A program made the position numbers and the translations under genes. The notes below the pieces were generated by a model. The model saw only the letters and a program-made list of their open reading frames with translations, was not told the origin of the DNA and did not search any database. From assembly GCA_021442155.1 (NCBI GenBank), contig CM038215.1, positions 214,824,982 through 214,888,981 on the forward strand: 64,000 bases of DNA, written 5' to 3'. The stretch is from Cymbidium sinense (taxonomy: Eukaryota > Streptophyta > Magnoliopsida > Asparagales > Orchidaceae). Shown one piece after another: positions 23,501 to 36,600 of this stretch; the first letter of the stretch is position 1, and every line of letters begins with the position of its first letter.

Positions 23501-24383
23501 ACTAGTCATTATTCATACCCCTCATGCTCTAGTCTCTTAGTGGGTTTAAGGACTTAGTTTCTTTTCTAAATAATTACAACCTAGCCATCTTGCAAAGCAT
23601 AAGACTTTTGAATTTAAAGCATAGGAGGAGAGGCGCCATTTGGGTAGTAATAAGTCTTGGGTGGTTTAGTCTCTCTTGTGGAGGTAAACCATATACCCAT
23701 TTTTTGGCTTAGATTTAGGTCATGCTTTTGGACCTCACCAAAGCACCCTAGATTTAGGATCCTATGTTGTTATTTCCTTTTGCGGGCTACAAGCATAAAT
23801 CCTCACCTCTTAGGCATTTTCATAATCTTGTATTTTGGAATTTTAATCCCTAGATTTCTAATAAAATTTTAACTCAAATAAATAAATCTCCTGAATTTCA
23901 AATATATAAAGACCAACTATAGGATAGATTGGAGTGCTCATTTGGTTTCCTAGTATCATGAGCACTCCCTACTTATCTCCTTTGGTATAATAACTCTTGA
24001 TCCATCCCACTTGATTTTCTAAAATACAATTTATTGATAGTCCTATCTTTGAATTCTTTGAAGACAATAATGCTACTACTTTAATAGAGTATTCTTAAGG
24101 ATTCACTTTCCTTAATATAATTAACTATGGGGCTTGCCTCCATAGGAACTTAACAAACCCAGTTTAAATAAACCTTGCTTTACTTTTCCATATAAAGTAA
24201 GAGAAAAATCTTTGGTATATTGGAAGACCCATTATGCCTTAGGAGTCCTTTTTAGGTGATTAGGTCCATCATAGGGTATTGATTTCTATCTTTAGATGAT
24301 ACTATTCTTTGTTTGTCGATCACCTCTAAGTACATCCTCAATGTGGTGTCCCCTTACATAAAATGAATTCAAAAAAATACACA
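17566..24383 (+). repeat. 3' LTR of element P, full length 6818 bases
   Basis: Begins TGTTGACCTCAC and ends ATACACA, so it has the TG...CA ends of LTRs. The start is fixed by the loss of similarity with the M LTR, whose outer end carries the same bases at 33441-33448. The end is fixed by comparison with the M LTR end at 28058. Compared with the 5' LTR it lacks about 835 bases at about 19770 (equivalent to 917-1751), so the original LTR was about 7.7 kb, very long even for Ogre-type elements. Confidence 0.88.
22962..22968 (+). promoter_or_regulatory. TATA-like box in P 3' LTR
   Basis: TATAAGG after the conserved gaagaccc block (about 22904). Downstream are gctacccac and a ggtac word that recur at this place in D2 and E, so the block is conserved between LTR families. 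Confidence 0.35.
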
Positions 24384-26501
24384 GTCCACCTCTTCAAATT
24401 TTGATGCTTGATTTGAGGATGGAATCATGTTGTTCCATCCAGGCTCCTAGCTGAAAGATGTGTAATCATTATGTAGAACTTGACATCATCTTGGTCATCT
24501 ATCTCCAATTAGATATAAAGCCCTCTCACTTTAATTTGAATCCTCTCAATCATGATCTCCTTATTTGGAGATTTCAATCCTCAGTAGGCAAAAGACTCAA
24601 ATGTTCACTTATGCACCTTGATTAACTACTTGAAAATCTACCCATGTCACTTGTGATGTAGGGGAGTTTATACTCATGTCCCCAATAAAGGTTATCATAA
24701 TGAATGTAACTCCGAGCTTGAAAAAATGCCTCTCTCCAACAGTCATTTGAGCAAATATTTCGGATCAAGAGGGCTTGATCAATGACTCCCTCATCTCTTT
24801 GATAAGACAAGGGCATCATATGCTTTGCTTCTTTCTTAGGTAGGATGTATTAATCAACTCAGCTAGTCCTCCACAAGCATATCCATAGGTGGAGCATCCA
24901 TGGAGGCTTTGATCACTAGAGCCAATGACTTTACCCTTATCAGGTGTTTCTAAAGTAGAACTTTGCCTCTAGGTTGACTTGGACTTCATTAGATGGTTTA
25001 GTGAAAAGTTCACTTTACTAAGTTCACCTACTTCTCACATTGGGATCATGAGTGATGACTCCAAATCAATCTCAATGGGTGAACGAATAATTCAAGAATG
25101 GAAAATTCATTTCTAAATCAAAAGAGGAATGATCAGAGCTAGAGTTATTATTATTTTTAGACTTGGAGAGTTTTCAAGAGGAATAAAATCTAGAGTATTA
25201 GAAGTAGACAAAAAATAGCTTTCTTCATTGATTTCTTTAGGTGGAGGTACATGATAAATCTAAAAGTAAAAGATTTAATGCCCTAGTCCACATTATAATG
25301 CTTTATTGGCAAAAGAGGAGCTATTGGAAAGAAGTTTGCAATGGTGGATGAAGTCTTGATGGAGGTTGCCTCTTGAGCAGAAGGCTATAAAATGATCTTC
25401 TTCTCCCTCCTTCAAGTTGTTGATTTACAAACCTTCATAATGTTGGAGGTTTGTACCTAACACCTTGGGTAACTTTCTGATCTTAAAAATGATTTTCTTG
25501 GAGGTTCAAGATGGAGATATCTCAACCTTCTTTTATCTTAAGAAGATTGTGTGTATCCCCAAGGATTAGCCTAACAGAACTAGAGTGTTATTTTAGTTGA
25601 TATTCTTTAATAATGACACGACTTGACACTCAAGATCTTAAGATAAAGTAATCTTTAAGACATGTCATGTGGTGGTAAGAGAAATAATGGATGGATTTGC
25701 CCACTTCCTTTGACCTCTGGCTCTTATTAATTTATTTAGCGATTCTTAAGACCTTCCCTTCTCTCTTTAAGGATTATTGAATTTGTCAAAAGTGTAGGTA
25801 TTAGTACCTAGTGGCGGTAGAAATCTTATGATCTTGAGGATCTAATGGAGATTGCATGAAATTGATCATGAGGTGGTGAAGGAGGTGATAAACTCAGCAT
25901 GAGGCCTATCACTAGACCTAGTTGTATCCCAATAAATTTCTTCCCCAAAAATGCCTTTTGAGGTTTAAATATGGTTAGAGCTATCTTGTAGATTAGTCTC
26001 CTTGTTGATAAGCTTCTCAAAGGTTTTGATTGTAAACCCCTTAAGCATGAAAGCAACTAGGCCATGGATATTCTTGAGTAGAATCTTAATGGTGTGCTAT
26101 TCGGATAGTTATGGTTCGCATTTCATACTTAGGTTTCCCCACCTGAGAATGTAATCAACAAGTACTTGTTTGGATTTTTATTTTGTTACAATTCACTAAT
26201 AACCCTCAGCTAAAACCTCTTGATGAAGAGGTTCTCCAAAAATATCTTTTTTGAACCATTCAACAACCAATCTGCTTCACCACTAGACTACTAAATGAGT
26301 GATATAAAAAAAGTGCAATGTGAGGGCATCAAATATTTTGAAGGATGGAGGCAAAACTAGGGTATTATCAAATTCCTTAAATTCTACCTGGAATAGATTT
26401 TTTGAGTATCTAGAAGAGGTTGTGAGATTGTTGAAAATTTTTATGAAATACCTTTTCTTATGATGGGTGAAATGTTGATTTGAAAATGGGCTTCTTAACA
26501 A
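24384..26501 (-). pseudogene. gag: gag to protease remnant of element M
   Basis: Read on the - strand from 26501. LPPSFKIFDALT (about 26350-26310) matches the gag domain start of P at about 9200. Then come a decayed gag body, the words LLSCLRGLQSK (26060-26020) equivalent to 9600 of P, and a Ser/Pro-rich stretch. The linker block VPPPKEINEE (about 25240) is equivalent to 10580. YQRDEGVIDQALLIRNIC (about 24800-24750) is equivalent to the protease lead-in at 11095. The last 200 bases match about 11330-11565 of P, including attgaaat(a/c)tccaaa and gaagaggtgga. Every frame is short, so it is heavily broken. P and M share the same word order, which supports one family. Confidence 0.75.
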
Positions 26502-26519
26502 ATTTTATATGTCAAGTAA

Positions 26520-27690
26520 ACCATATGTGTTTGATTTATGTTTGAAAATGAGACTTTCACTTAACAAATTTTGTATGTTAAATGATAGCCAAAATGTTTT
26601 TCTTTAATGGACTCACTTAACAAATTTGGTATGTTAAGTGAAAGCATAAGTGTGATTGATATATGTTTTACTTTTATTTTAGAATGGAACTCTCACTTAA
26701 CAAATTTGGTATGTTAAGTGAAAGCCCTAGTGTGATGTGATTTATGTTTTAGTTTTCTTTGAAAATATCTCACTTAACAAATTTGGTATGTTAAGATATG
26801 ATATGATTTGGAAAAAGATTCTTACAAATTTGGTATTGTAGGAATCAAATGTATTAAAATGAGACTCTTACTTAAATTTGGTATGTTAAGAGAAAGTCAA
26901 ATTGATTGATATATGTTTTGAAAATGGGACTCACTTAATAAATTTAGTATGTTAAGTGGAAGTCAAATACATAATGAGACCCTCACCCAACAAATTTGGT
27001 GTGTTAAGTAGTCAAATATATCATGAAAATTAGATTCTCATTTAACAAATTTGATATGTTAAGTGGAATCAAAATGATTTATGAAAATAAGACTCCTCAA
27101 TTGTTTTAAGTGAAAGTCAATTATGTCATGGAAATGAGATTCTCACTTAATAATTTTAATATGTTAAGTGGGAATAAAAATTTATATATGAAAGTGAGAT
27201 TATAACAACTTTGATATGTAATCAACTATGACAGATTCTCACATACAACCATATGTTAAGTGTGATCCAAATGTGACATGAAAAATAAGATTCTCACTTA
27301 ACAACCTTGACATGTTAAGTGGGAATCAAATGTATATGATAATGAGATTCTCACTTAACAACTTTGATATGTTTAAGTGAGAATCAGATGTATTTTATGT
27401 GCTCATCTTTCTTTTTTGGAAAGAGAGGGGAATTCTTTGTTTGTCAAATGTGGCATGTCAAATAAGATTCAAAAATAGAAATGAAATTGATTTAACAATC
27501 TTATGTATGTTAAGTAGATTTCAATGGTATGTTTTGATGCCATGTATGTGATTTCTTGATTTTAAAAAGAGAGAAACTTCTACTCTAGCATATGTGAAAT
27601 ATGTTGAGTGGAGTTTCAATTTTATGTTATGATTTGAAAATAGAATCTTCATTCAACAAATTTGAGTATGTTGAATGAAGGTGACTATTT
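26520..27690 (-). repeat. Array of about 15 hairpin units in M leader
   Basis: Units of the form cacttaacaa, ttt, ggtatgttaagtg are clear at about 26557, 26618, 26694, 26771, 26933, 27037, 27144, 27296 and 27353, with more diverged ones between and up to 27650. It is the reverse-oriented counterpart of the array at 6080-7175. The M units are mostly better preserved as inverted repeats than the P units. At its 26520 end it joins gag directly because of a deletion. Confidence 0.8.
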
Positions 27691-28057
27691 CCAAAAAGAG
27701 TGCTTTTGGAAAGTGTTATTTTGTGAAAGAATTTCTTTTCTTAAATTTTATGATGAACCTCGCCTCACCTAGCTAGTGGTAAGGAGATCCTAGATTTTTA
27801 TTATCTCTCCCTTTATTGATAAATTTTGTTTTTCACCTATTGGGGAGCCCAATAAGAGTCTCAAGACCGACATGTAGTAAGGCTCTAAAACCTAAAGGAT
27901 GTTGGCTAACTTTGCTTAAGAATGAAATAAGCTAAGTGAAGGAAGAATGATAGTCTGGACTCATATAAAATGCAAGTCCACTATCGATGCTTGGAGACAA
28001 CAATCATCTAATAGAGATGAGAGAGGAACCATCCCTCATCCTCGAGTGCTAGCAAAA
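27691..28057 (-). other. M leader and primer-site region
   Basis: Reverse complement aligns with 5559-6079 of P. Directly after the LTR end (28058, reading left) the - strand reads ttttgctagcactcgagg, a weak match to the tRNA-Arg type site seen at 48730. No coding sequence. Confidence 0.5.
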
Positions 28058-31000
28058 TGTGGTGTTTATTTTTGATTCATTTTTTTATGGGGGGACACCA
28101 CAGATGAGGTGTACTTATTGAGATGATCGAGTATGACATTAAGGAAGAGTGTACTATCTTAAGAGATAGAAGTCACCACCTTACAATGGACCTAATCACC
28201 TAATAAGGACTCCTAAGGCATGATGGGTCCTCAAATATACTTGATATTTTCCCCCTACTTTACATGAATGAATATACCAGAGATTTTTAAATCGAGTTCT
28301 AAAGTTCCTTATAAGGGCAAGCCCCATAGTTAATTACATCTTAAAGAAAGTGAATTCCTTAAGAATACTCTCAATTAAAGTAGACGATTGTTGTCTCAAA
28401 AGAATTAAAAGATAGGACTATCAATAAATTAGTTGTGTGTTTAGAAAATCAAGTGGGATGGATCAAAAGGGAAGAGTTATTATCGAAACTAAAGGAGATG
28501 AGTAGGGAGTGCTCATGAAACTAGGAAGCCTAGTGAGCACTCCAATCTATCATATGGTTGGGCTTTATATATTTGAAGTTGAGAAGATTTATTTTTTTAA
28601 GTGGACATTTTGTTAGAAATTTAGGACTTATAATTCCACAATACAAGATTATGGAAATGCCTAAGAGGTGAGAATTTATGCTTGTAGTCTGTAAAGAAAA
28701 ATAATAACCTCAAAACCTAAATCTAGGGAGCTTTGGCGAGGGCCAAAACAAGGCCTAAATCTAAGGCCAAAGTGGGTATATAGTTTACCTCCACTAGAGA
28801 GAGTAAACCACCTGACTATTGGACTTATTACCGCTTGGAGTGGCAGCCAGCTAACTCCTCCTACTCTTTAAATCTATGTAGGCAAGTCATATGCTTTTGC
28901 AAGATGGCTAGGTTATTATTATTTAGAAAAGAAACTAAGTCCTTAAACTCACTCCCTAAGAGATTAGAGCATGAGGGGTATGAATAATGACTTAATGAAA
29001 TGCAAATATTTATCAAATTTCATTTAATTTGGGACTCTTTATTTTGACGTAGGCTATGAGATTTTTTATGCCTAATTGCATGAGAAGTTGATTATAGGCC
29101 AAATTAAAAGGGAAAGAGGTGTTCTTCCATCATAGGCTCTCAAAGGTTAAGCCCTTACTATCTGGAAAAAATGGAAGCCCTTTATTAGCAAGAGTGAAAT
29201 AAGTTGGTTATGCATGGTATTAAACATACAACATCCGGCTAAAGGGTTACTAAATATTTTATTATCTTAATTCAATGCCTAGGATTTTATATTATGTTAT
29301 GAGTTATTTTAGAGGCTTAGCTATGAGTTATTAATTTGGGTAGAAAAATTAATTTTTATCCTAGGAGCCTAATCGCATCTAGGCCATACAACAATCACTA
29401 ATCATAAACAAACAATGAAAAAGCATGCTTTTTCTAATGCACAAGCTAAACAAAATATCAAATAGTTTTATAATGCTATCGTAAAAGAATAAAAGGTCGA
29501 TGCTATGCACCATGTACATCCAAAAGAAATGTGGGTAGTAGTCTACCCTACTATAGATTACAAAAGAATAATTACAATTACAAATGATGAATGTATGTGG
29601 GTCTTCATTCTTCATTCTTCCTTCTTCAGTTCTTCATCTCTCATTTCTTTATTTGATTTGTCCATTTCTTTCTTTCTTTTGGCTCTATTTGGATATGCTG
29701 GCTCCAAAGGTATTACATGGTACATAAGACTTGGTCTTATAACTAATGTTCATCCTAATCCCCCATTATACTCATCCTAATATTAATGTAAAGTTACATT
29801 AAAAGAAGGAAAGTAAATCTTGCTACACCTGCAAAATAAATGTTAGCTAAACACACCATACAATCCAAGTACTTATATGAATAGTTTGGACCTAGCACCC
29901 CACATATGGGTAACCAAGCTCACCTATCCTAACTTGGGTTATGCTTAGGGGCTAAGCATCCTGCATAACAAAAAGCATTTATATTTTTATTTAGTGGCCC
30001 CTTAAACATAACCCCTTACAGAAAGCATGATTAGGCTAATATCGGCCTAACATTTAGACTACGCACATACACCCTAATATCCAGTCAACAATAATATATC
30101 ACAAAATAAGCATACATCAAACCATACACTGCCCTAACATAAAGCCAGAAATGGTGACTTAGTTTAATATGTGTGAATTAAAGCTTGTGTGGTATGTCCT
30201 AACTAGGCTTTAGAGTTGTAATTTTCTAAGTGTGAGGGATTTAATTTATAAAGGGTTGATTTCTCTTTAAGAGATTTAATTGATTTGGAGATTTTACTTA
30301 GTGTTTTCTTATGTTTCATATGGCCTACACTTAACAAGTGTTATAAATAGAAGAAAGAGATGAAATCTCTCTTTCATCCCTACCTTAAGTCACTTGTAAA
30401 GTAAGTTAATTAACCAATTTACTTTAATGAATGACTTATTATATGTTTTAATCATTCCTAAGTTTAGGTTCACTCTAAATGACCTTATCCAATAAGAAAG
30501 ACATCTTAAGATTAATTATAATAGATTCCTATCACATGACACATATTCATTCATTTCTTTCCATCATGGATATCATGCATATAAGTAAATCCTAAGCATA
30601 CTTATACATGCAATTTATATTTTTAGCATACTTGAATGATGAATGCAAAGAAGTGTGTTTGGAATTTAAATATTTCATTTGATTGAATTATGAATGCATA
30701 TTTTTTAATAGAAAAGAGGGATTTTTCATCTATTAGCTAGATACACATTCACATGTATAAAAGTTTTAAGTGAGTACGTCACCATTATTCTGCACTAGGG
30801 GCGTAAGGTATAAGACCTACTTAGGTCTACTTAAAGCCTCGCAACCTTGAGGTATCCAGACTAATATACCTATTTTCTTAGATACATATTGATGTACAAA
30901 TAATTACAAGGATAGGAAAAACCCATGCAAAAGGATTTATTTTCACTCATTTGGCTCCAAGGAAGGTATGTGCAAAGTTAATTTCACTTTGGTGGAGGTT

Positions 31001-33448
31001 TGAGAAAATTGGAATCGAAGGTGGCCTCCCATTTTTTGATTTTGAGTAAAACCAAGAATGGGGTTTTTGGGGAGCTTGGGAAGGCTTGTAAATTGCTCTG
31101 GGAACTCTCTCCTTAGCTGTTAGGGTTGACTCGAATGTGAATCTCTGCGTTTAAGTGAGAATAAGGGGGTATACCCCCTCATTCCTTGGATCAGATGACC
31201 ATCACTTGTTTGGATTCTTCTTGATCAATTGGACAAATCAGAGCATGGTGAAGGTCCTTGGGTGCATGATGTGGCTCAGTTTGGTTAGGTGAGGGTGTGG
31301 AGGTGGCTACCAAGGGAGGAAGTGCTTGTCCTTGGTTGTTTGGAAAGCTCCAATGGCTATGGGGAGGTGATTTCACCTTCCTTTGGATCATGGCCGACCC
31401 AACCACCTTTGGGGTCAGGTCAGCCATGGTCCTAGGTGCCTAAGTGGACCTATCAATGGGTGCCAAGTGGCTAGGGGAAGAAAATGACCCATTGGGCATG
31501 TGTCTTATCTCATGGGATGCCCTAACATTAAGGGAAAAATGGTCATTTAGTTATGGGCTTGGTTTGGGTAGATTTGGGATGGATCAAAAGTGGGTTTGCC
31601 AAAATTTCAAGTGGTTTGGAGTTTTTTGATTTGATTTGGCTTGATTTGACCTATTTAGGTCAAATTAGGTTAGGTTGGGTCAAGTTGACCAATTGGTTAA
31701 ATTGGGTCAAACCAAGGGTTAAGTCAAGTTTACATGACCAACTGGAGCCTATTGGTGTCATTGGTCTGATTCAATTTTCTTTGGATTTGATTATGACTCA
31801 TTTGGATTCATATATGTCAAATGGGCCAAGTTGACCAATTTGATTAATTTGACCAAATTGGGTTAGGTTAGGTGTTGGGACAAGTTCAATTGGCTAACTA
31901 AAAATGATTGTAGGCTTTGGTTTTTTTTTTAATTTAGAATTAATTTGAATTTTGGCTAATTTCACCCATTAGGTTAATTTGGGCTAAGTTGGGTCAAGTT
32001 GACTAATTGGTCAACTTGGGCTCAATTATGGCTTTTGTTAAGTTCAATAATCAATTTGTAATGAACTTGAGCTATTGGTTGCAATCAATTTGAATCAAAT
32101 CATGATTTAACCCATTTTGGCATTTTTGGCCAATTTGGGTCAACTTGGGTCAAATGGACAATTAGGCTTTGTTTGGCTCAATTAAAGGTTTGGTCATGTT
32201 CAATCATTGATTATGAATGGGTTTAAATCAATGGTTTTAATCAATTTGGCATATGATGGATTATGGCTAGTTTGGGTTTCATTTGGGCTAAGTGATGACT
32301 TGGTCAATAGGCTAGGTTGACTTGGTTTGACCCAATTCAAGATAATTGATTAACCTAGGATGATTGTTGACCATGTTGTGAGGTTTGGATGGGCTTAGTT
32401 CAATCCAATTTGGGTTGGATTAGAACTTGCTTCAAAAAGGTCCTTTAGGCCACTTTGGGTCAAGTGAGCCTAAATGGGTTAATTGGCTTGATCATGGCTT
32501 GATTCAAGTTTAGTTGAACTCATACATGAGCCTAAGATTGAAATATAAATCCAATTGCAAGTGGTTTGGAGCCAAATGAGTTTTGGTTCATATGATGATT
32601 TCAGGTCAAAAGAGCTAACTTGGATTTGATTTTGGTTAGCTTGAATTTGGTTTGATAATGGTGGTTTGTGTTTATATTTGGGACAATGATTAAAGGAATG
32701 ATTGAATCATAAAGAAATCCATGGGTTTTGAGTTGATTTTGGTATCATTTAGCAAAGTTCAAGAATTTGGCTAAAAGGGCTAAAATCAAGAATTTGATTT
32801 GATTTGGGTTTGGTTTTGGCCTTTTGAATTTATATTTCATTTATATTTGTGAATATTAATGAAGATATAAATAGGTTATGAGAAAATCACTTAATTTTGG
32901 AGTGATTTGGAAGCAAATTTAACCAAATCTAAGGATGTAGGTCAAAAGGGCTTGACTTGGGAATTGATTTAATTTGGGTTTCAATCATTTGGATTTGATT
33001 TCAGATTTAGAATTTGATTGGAGATTGAGTTTGATAATTGAGAAAATCAATTAGATTGGGATTGATTTTAATTTTGTTAAGGCTAAGTCCATAAGATAAA
33101 ATTAAAGGGCTTAGGAAGGGATTTGGAGTTTGAATTTAATCATGGGTTTCAATCATTTGCTAGTTGGAATTGATTTATGATTTGGATTTGAAATTTTGAA
33201 TTTGAATTTGAGGTTTGGTTTGAAAGAATGAACAAAGGATCAAGTTCAATGCTATAGGGTAGGCAAGTCTTCCTAAATCCTTAAGGTACACCCTATTCCT
33301 ATGGCTAAATAATCTAAGTCTCTAAGTTTAGGTTAAGTGTTCACCTAATCACTAGAATTATCTTAAGACTAAGGAGTTCTTAGTGTCTATGAGAGTCCTA
33401 GATCTATGATAAGGAAGTTGAGAGCTAACTCCAAAAGTGAGGTCAACA
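28058..33448 (-). repeat. 5' LTR of element M, 5391 bases
   Basis: Reversed copy of the P LTR. Its outer end at 33448 shows the reverse complement of TGTTGACC and its inner end at 28058 the reverse complement of CACCACA. It lacks about 2.4 kb relative to the P 5' LTR (equivalent to about 1150-3608), joined at about 30935. It still has the part that is missing in the P 3' LTR (30940-31190 next to the ggggtatac words). The TATA-like place reads tatagtag and is degraded. Confidence 0.85.
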
Positions 33449-33634
33449 GCCACCAATCCAAGACTTAGATTAGGCTGATGCTTGATTGTGATGTATTGAT
33501 TTTTATTTTATTTTTTGGTGTATTACTTTAGGCTATATGTTAGGATTCCTTGTGCATAGTCTAGATGGTAGGATGATATTTATTAAGTCAATGATTTTTC
33601 TATATGGGCTATGCTTAATAATAAAAGCTACCAT
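33449..33634 (+). repeat. LTR fragment of element E, left piece
   Basis: Matches the middle of the related LTRs: gattaggctgatg then ttgtgatgtattg then gcatagtctagatg, as at 44240-44370 and 4365-4450. It is cut on the left by the outer end of M and on the right by the start of D1. The next part of the same LTR module resumes at 46847, so I infer that both pieces belong to E. About 35 bases seem to be present on both sides, which is more than a target duplication, so the join is not exact. Confidence 0.6.
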
Positions 33635-36600
33635 TGACATCATTTTTGGATGAGGTTGACATCATCCTTAATCTTATATTAGAAGAATCCTAATTATGCA
33701 CTTAGTGATTAGGTGTATAACCAAATCAAAATCATATAACAAATTAAATCAAGTTAAAATATAAAATACAAATAAAATTTAAAATCAAAATTAGATTTAA
33801 AAGCAAATTAAATTTAATGCTTTAAGGTGAAGGACTAGGTCTTCCTAGTCAATCCTTCTAATACTTAAGCTTACCTAATTAAATTAGGTGAATCCAATCA
33901 GACCTCAAAATTTTGTAAAAATCTAAGTCAAATACATTTGAATTAAAAATTAAATCCAATTGAGCTTAGATTGAAGTAATTAGAATGATTGACCTAATTG
34001 ACCTATTTAAGCTCAAAATCACCTAAGTCCAACAAAGTTCAAATAATAATAAAATAAACTGAAATCAAATCAAATAAAGAACATAGAATCAATACACACA
34101 AATAAATGAACCTAAACTTAGGTAAGGTTCAAAATGGTTAACAGTCATTTGACCTAGACTTGACTTATGTGGGTCCCACCAAGTCAAGAGGTCAACCAAT
34201 TAAAGTCAACCAAATTGAGTCATCCCAAGGGCTCAAAATCATAATTAAACATAATTCAACTCTTCTTTGGGTTTAATTTGACAAATTTGGTTTCTTAACC
34301 CTAATGAACCCACCTTAACTCCTTTCGCAAATCGAGTCAAAATGAGTCAAAATTCAAACTAAATCAAACTAAATCAAACTAATTGAAATTAATTGCTCTC
34401 CATCTTAACCACTTAATAAAATATGATTGAAGTCTAACTACACTTTGATTGAGTTAAATTGACTATTTAATTCAATTAATTCCAACTTAACCTATTTAAT
34501 TCAAAATGAGTCAATTTGGGTGAACATAAATATAAATCATATAATGACTAATAAGGCTATGAAACCTAATTAAACTTGTTAAAGTTAAATGGGTCAAAGT
34601 TAGCCTAAGCTACATCAATCTTGAATATGGTGTAGACTAATTAATTCATAAATACCATAATGATTAATCAATAATAATTTAAGCCTAAATCTAAGTCCAT
34701 AACCGAATGAGAAGACTTAACTCAACCCAACTTAATGTAAGCCATAATGAATTTAAATCAAACTGTTCATCTATAAATCAATTCAATTAAGCTTAAACCT
34801 AACTCAAACCCAACTTAGATTGACTTGAGCAGTTAATCAATCGCCCAAAGGCTAGCAGAAATAGTGCCATATGGTCATGAGGTGGTAATGAGGGTTGATG
34901 TGTAGCCATGAGAAGAGAAGAAACAAAATGGATGAGAAGTCAAACTTTTATTCTTCTTCCATACCCTCTCCATCCCTCATCTAATTGACTTGAGCTCATC
35001 ACAATTTAATTGGCTACCACTTTAGGAAAAATCCAAAGTTTGCAATCACCATGGTCGGTGACCTCCCAAGGAGAGAAAGCTCTCTACCACCAATAAAGAG
35101 AGCAAAGAAAGCCAAATTGAAAGCTTTTTCTCCCCAAGTGAAGTCAAACAGAAATGAAGCTTCCCCTTCCTCCCAAACCTCTTTGATTGTTCCCCACACT
35201 AAGCTCTGGTGAGCAGCAATAAATGTTCACCTTTACATCAATTCAGAGGGAAGAAGGGCACATTTCCATCTCCAAAAGCTTCGCCCAATCTCCTTCAATG
35301 TTTTCAAAACTCAAAGCACCATCGAGAATCAACGTGGTGACATGTGGCCAAAACTGACCCTTCTTTGATTTCAAGTTGGCCATTTGTGAAGCAAATTTGG
35401 TCTTAGGTAAGATCAAGCCACGTGGATCCCTTCAAAATCACTCCTTGATCATTTTGCAATTTAAATCCCACATTCTCACCATGTAGATCGCTGACGTTAG
35501 CCCCAAAAATTTGACATTACTCTAATTATTTGAGATAAACATCTGTGATCTAGTCTAACTAATTGATTTAATCCCTTAAGGAAACTACAAGTTGATTCTG
35601 GACGAGACGGTCTCGATAAAACAACATCCCCACTGCCATTTTAATATAGGATCTACATGGATCTCACATGGCCCAATCACGTGGTGCCACATGTAAAGTG
35701 GTGTCATGTCAATGCCACATGGCATTGACTCGTTTAAATGAGAAAATCTAGATTTTCTAGATTTAAAAATGCAATAAATTGCTAAAAACTTTAAAAATTT
35801 ATAGAAATTAAAATATTGAGCAAAAAAATGTAAAATAGAGGCTTTATGGTTTCATCTCAATTAGAGGAATACATTAAACCTAAAATCTCTAATTTTTACT
35901 AAGTAATTTTAACTATAATCAATTAAACTACAATTAAGTTTAAAATAATAATCTAATTAATTTCAAACTTTAGGAGATTTAAATTAGGCATGAAACACAT
36001 CTTAGACAAAAAATATGGGGAATTATTAGCTATTGAATTAGAAGATCTGAAATTTTTAATTTTATTACCTTAATTTAATGAAATAAATTAATAATAATTC
36101 AAGAAAATTAGGAAAAAAATTATGGAAATTAGTTTTAAACATCATATCATGCATAAATAAACTTAAGAAAAATGTCAAAGTTTTACTAAAACCTATTAAT
36201 GTTTAAAATGATATAATTAAGTAATTAAATAAATAAAGTAATTCATTTAATTGATATGATTTCAAAATAAATTATAATAGAACACCCAAAAATCCATAAA
36301 TTTCAAATAAACCCTCTATCATCAGTTAGAGACGAATCAAGAAAAATTAAAATCCCTAATTTAATTTCAATAAATTGGCTTAATTTAGGTTTTATAAAAA
36401 TCAAGAAAATCTTCATTAGACATACAGTGTACCTCCGATTAAGACAAAACTTTAGGAAAACAAAATTGGAAAGGAACCCACTTGTGATAAAAAATTTGAA
36501 AAGAAAATAACTTATGGATCATAAGTTATGAAATTTTAAGTTTTAGCTTACTTTAAATGAATTAATAAATCAGAAAAGTTATAGAAATTGATGAAACTAA

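Larger units (their letters stand above)
1..24383 (+). mobile_element. Giant Tat/Ogre-like Ty3/gypsy retrotransposon (element P), non-autonomous
   Basis: Seen: two direct long repeats (1-5558 and 17566-24383) flank an internal region with gag, protease, reverse transcriptase, RNase H, a second RNase H and an integrase tail in that order. This order with a second RNase H is known from the Tat/Ogre lineage of plant Ty3/gypsy elements. Position 1 aligns with 18857, so the 5' LTR begins about 1.29 kb before the window and the whole element is about 25.7 kb, near the upper end known for Ogre elements. All coding parts carry stops and shifts and the integrase core is gone, so it cannot move by itself. 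It is inserted in element M, which is in the opposite orientation. Its right end is the CA at 24382-24383, followed by gtcca as the probable target duplication. Confidence 0.85.
24384..33448 (-). mobile_element. Element M, reverse-oriented Tat/Ogre-like retrotransposon, cut by P
   Basis: Read on the - strand it has an LTR (33448 to 28058), a leader with primer-site region, a hairpin array, and gag to protease. It stops at 24384, at the point equivalent to about 11565 in P. It belongs to the same family as P. The stop falls exactly on the right end of the P LTR, which is what insertion of P into M gives. The rest of M (reverse transcriptase onward and its other LTR) should therefore lie left of the window. 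M also lacks the part equivalent to about 6960-9170 of P. Confidence 0.82.

Noticed and set aside
31444..31834. Trp- and Gly-rich + strand frames
   Set aside because: They are the antisense of the TTGACC-rich part of the reversed M LTR, so their composition comes from the short repeat.
35014..35199. - strand open frame in D1, with counterparts at 41139-41324 (D2) and 57857-58063 (D3)
   Set aside because: All three lie in the less AT-rich part of the D LTRs, have little in common as peptides, and shift relative to one another.
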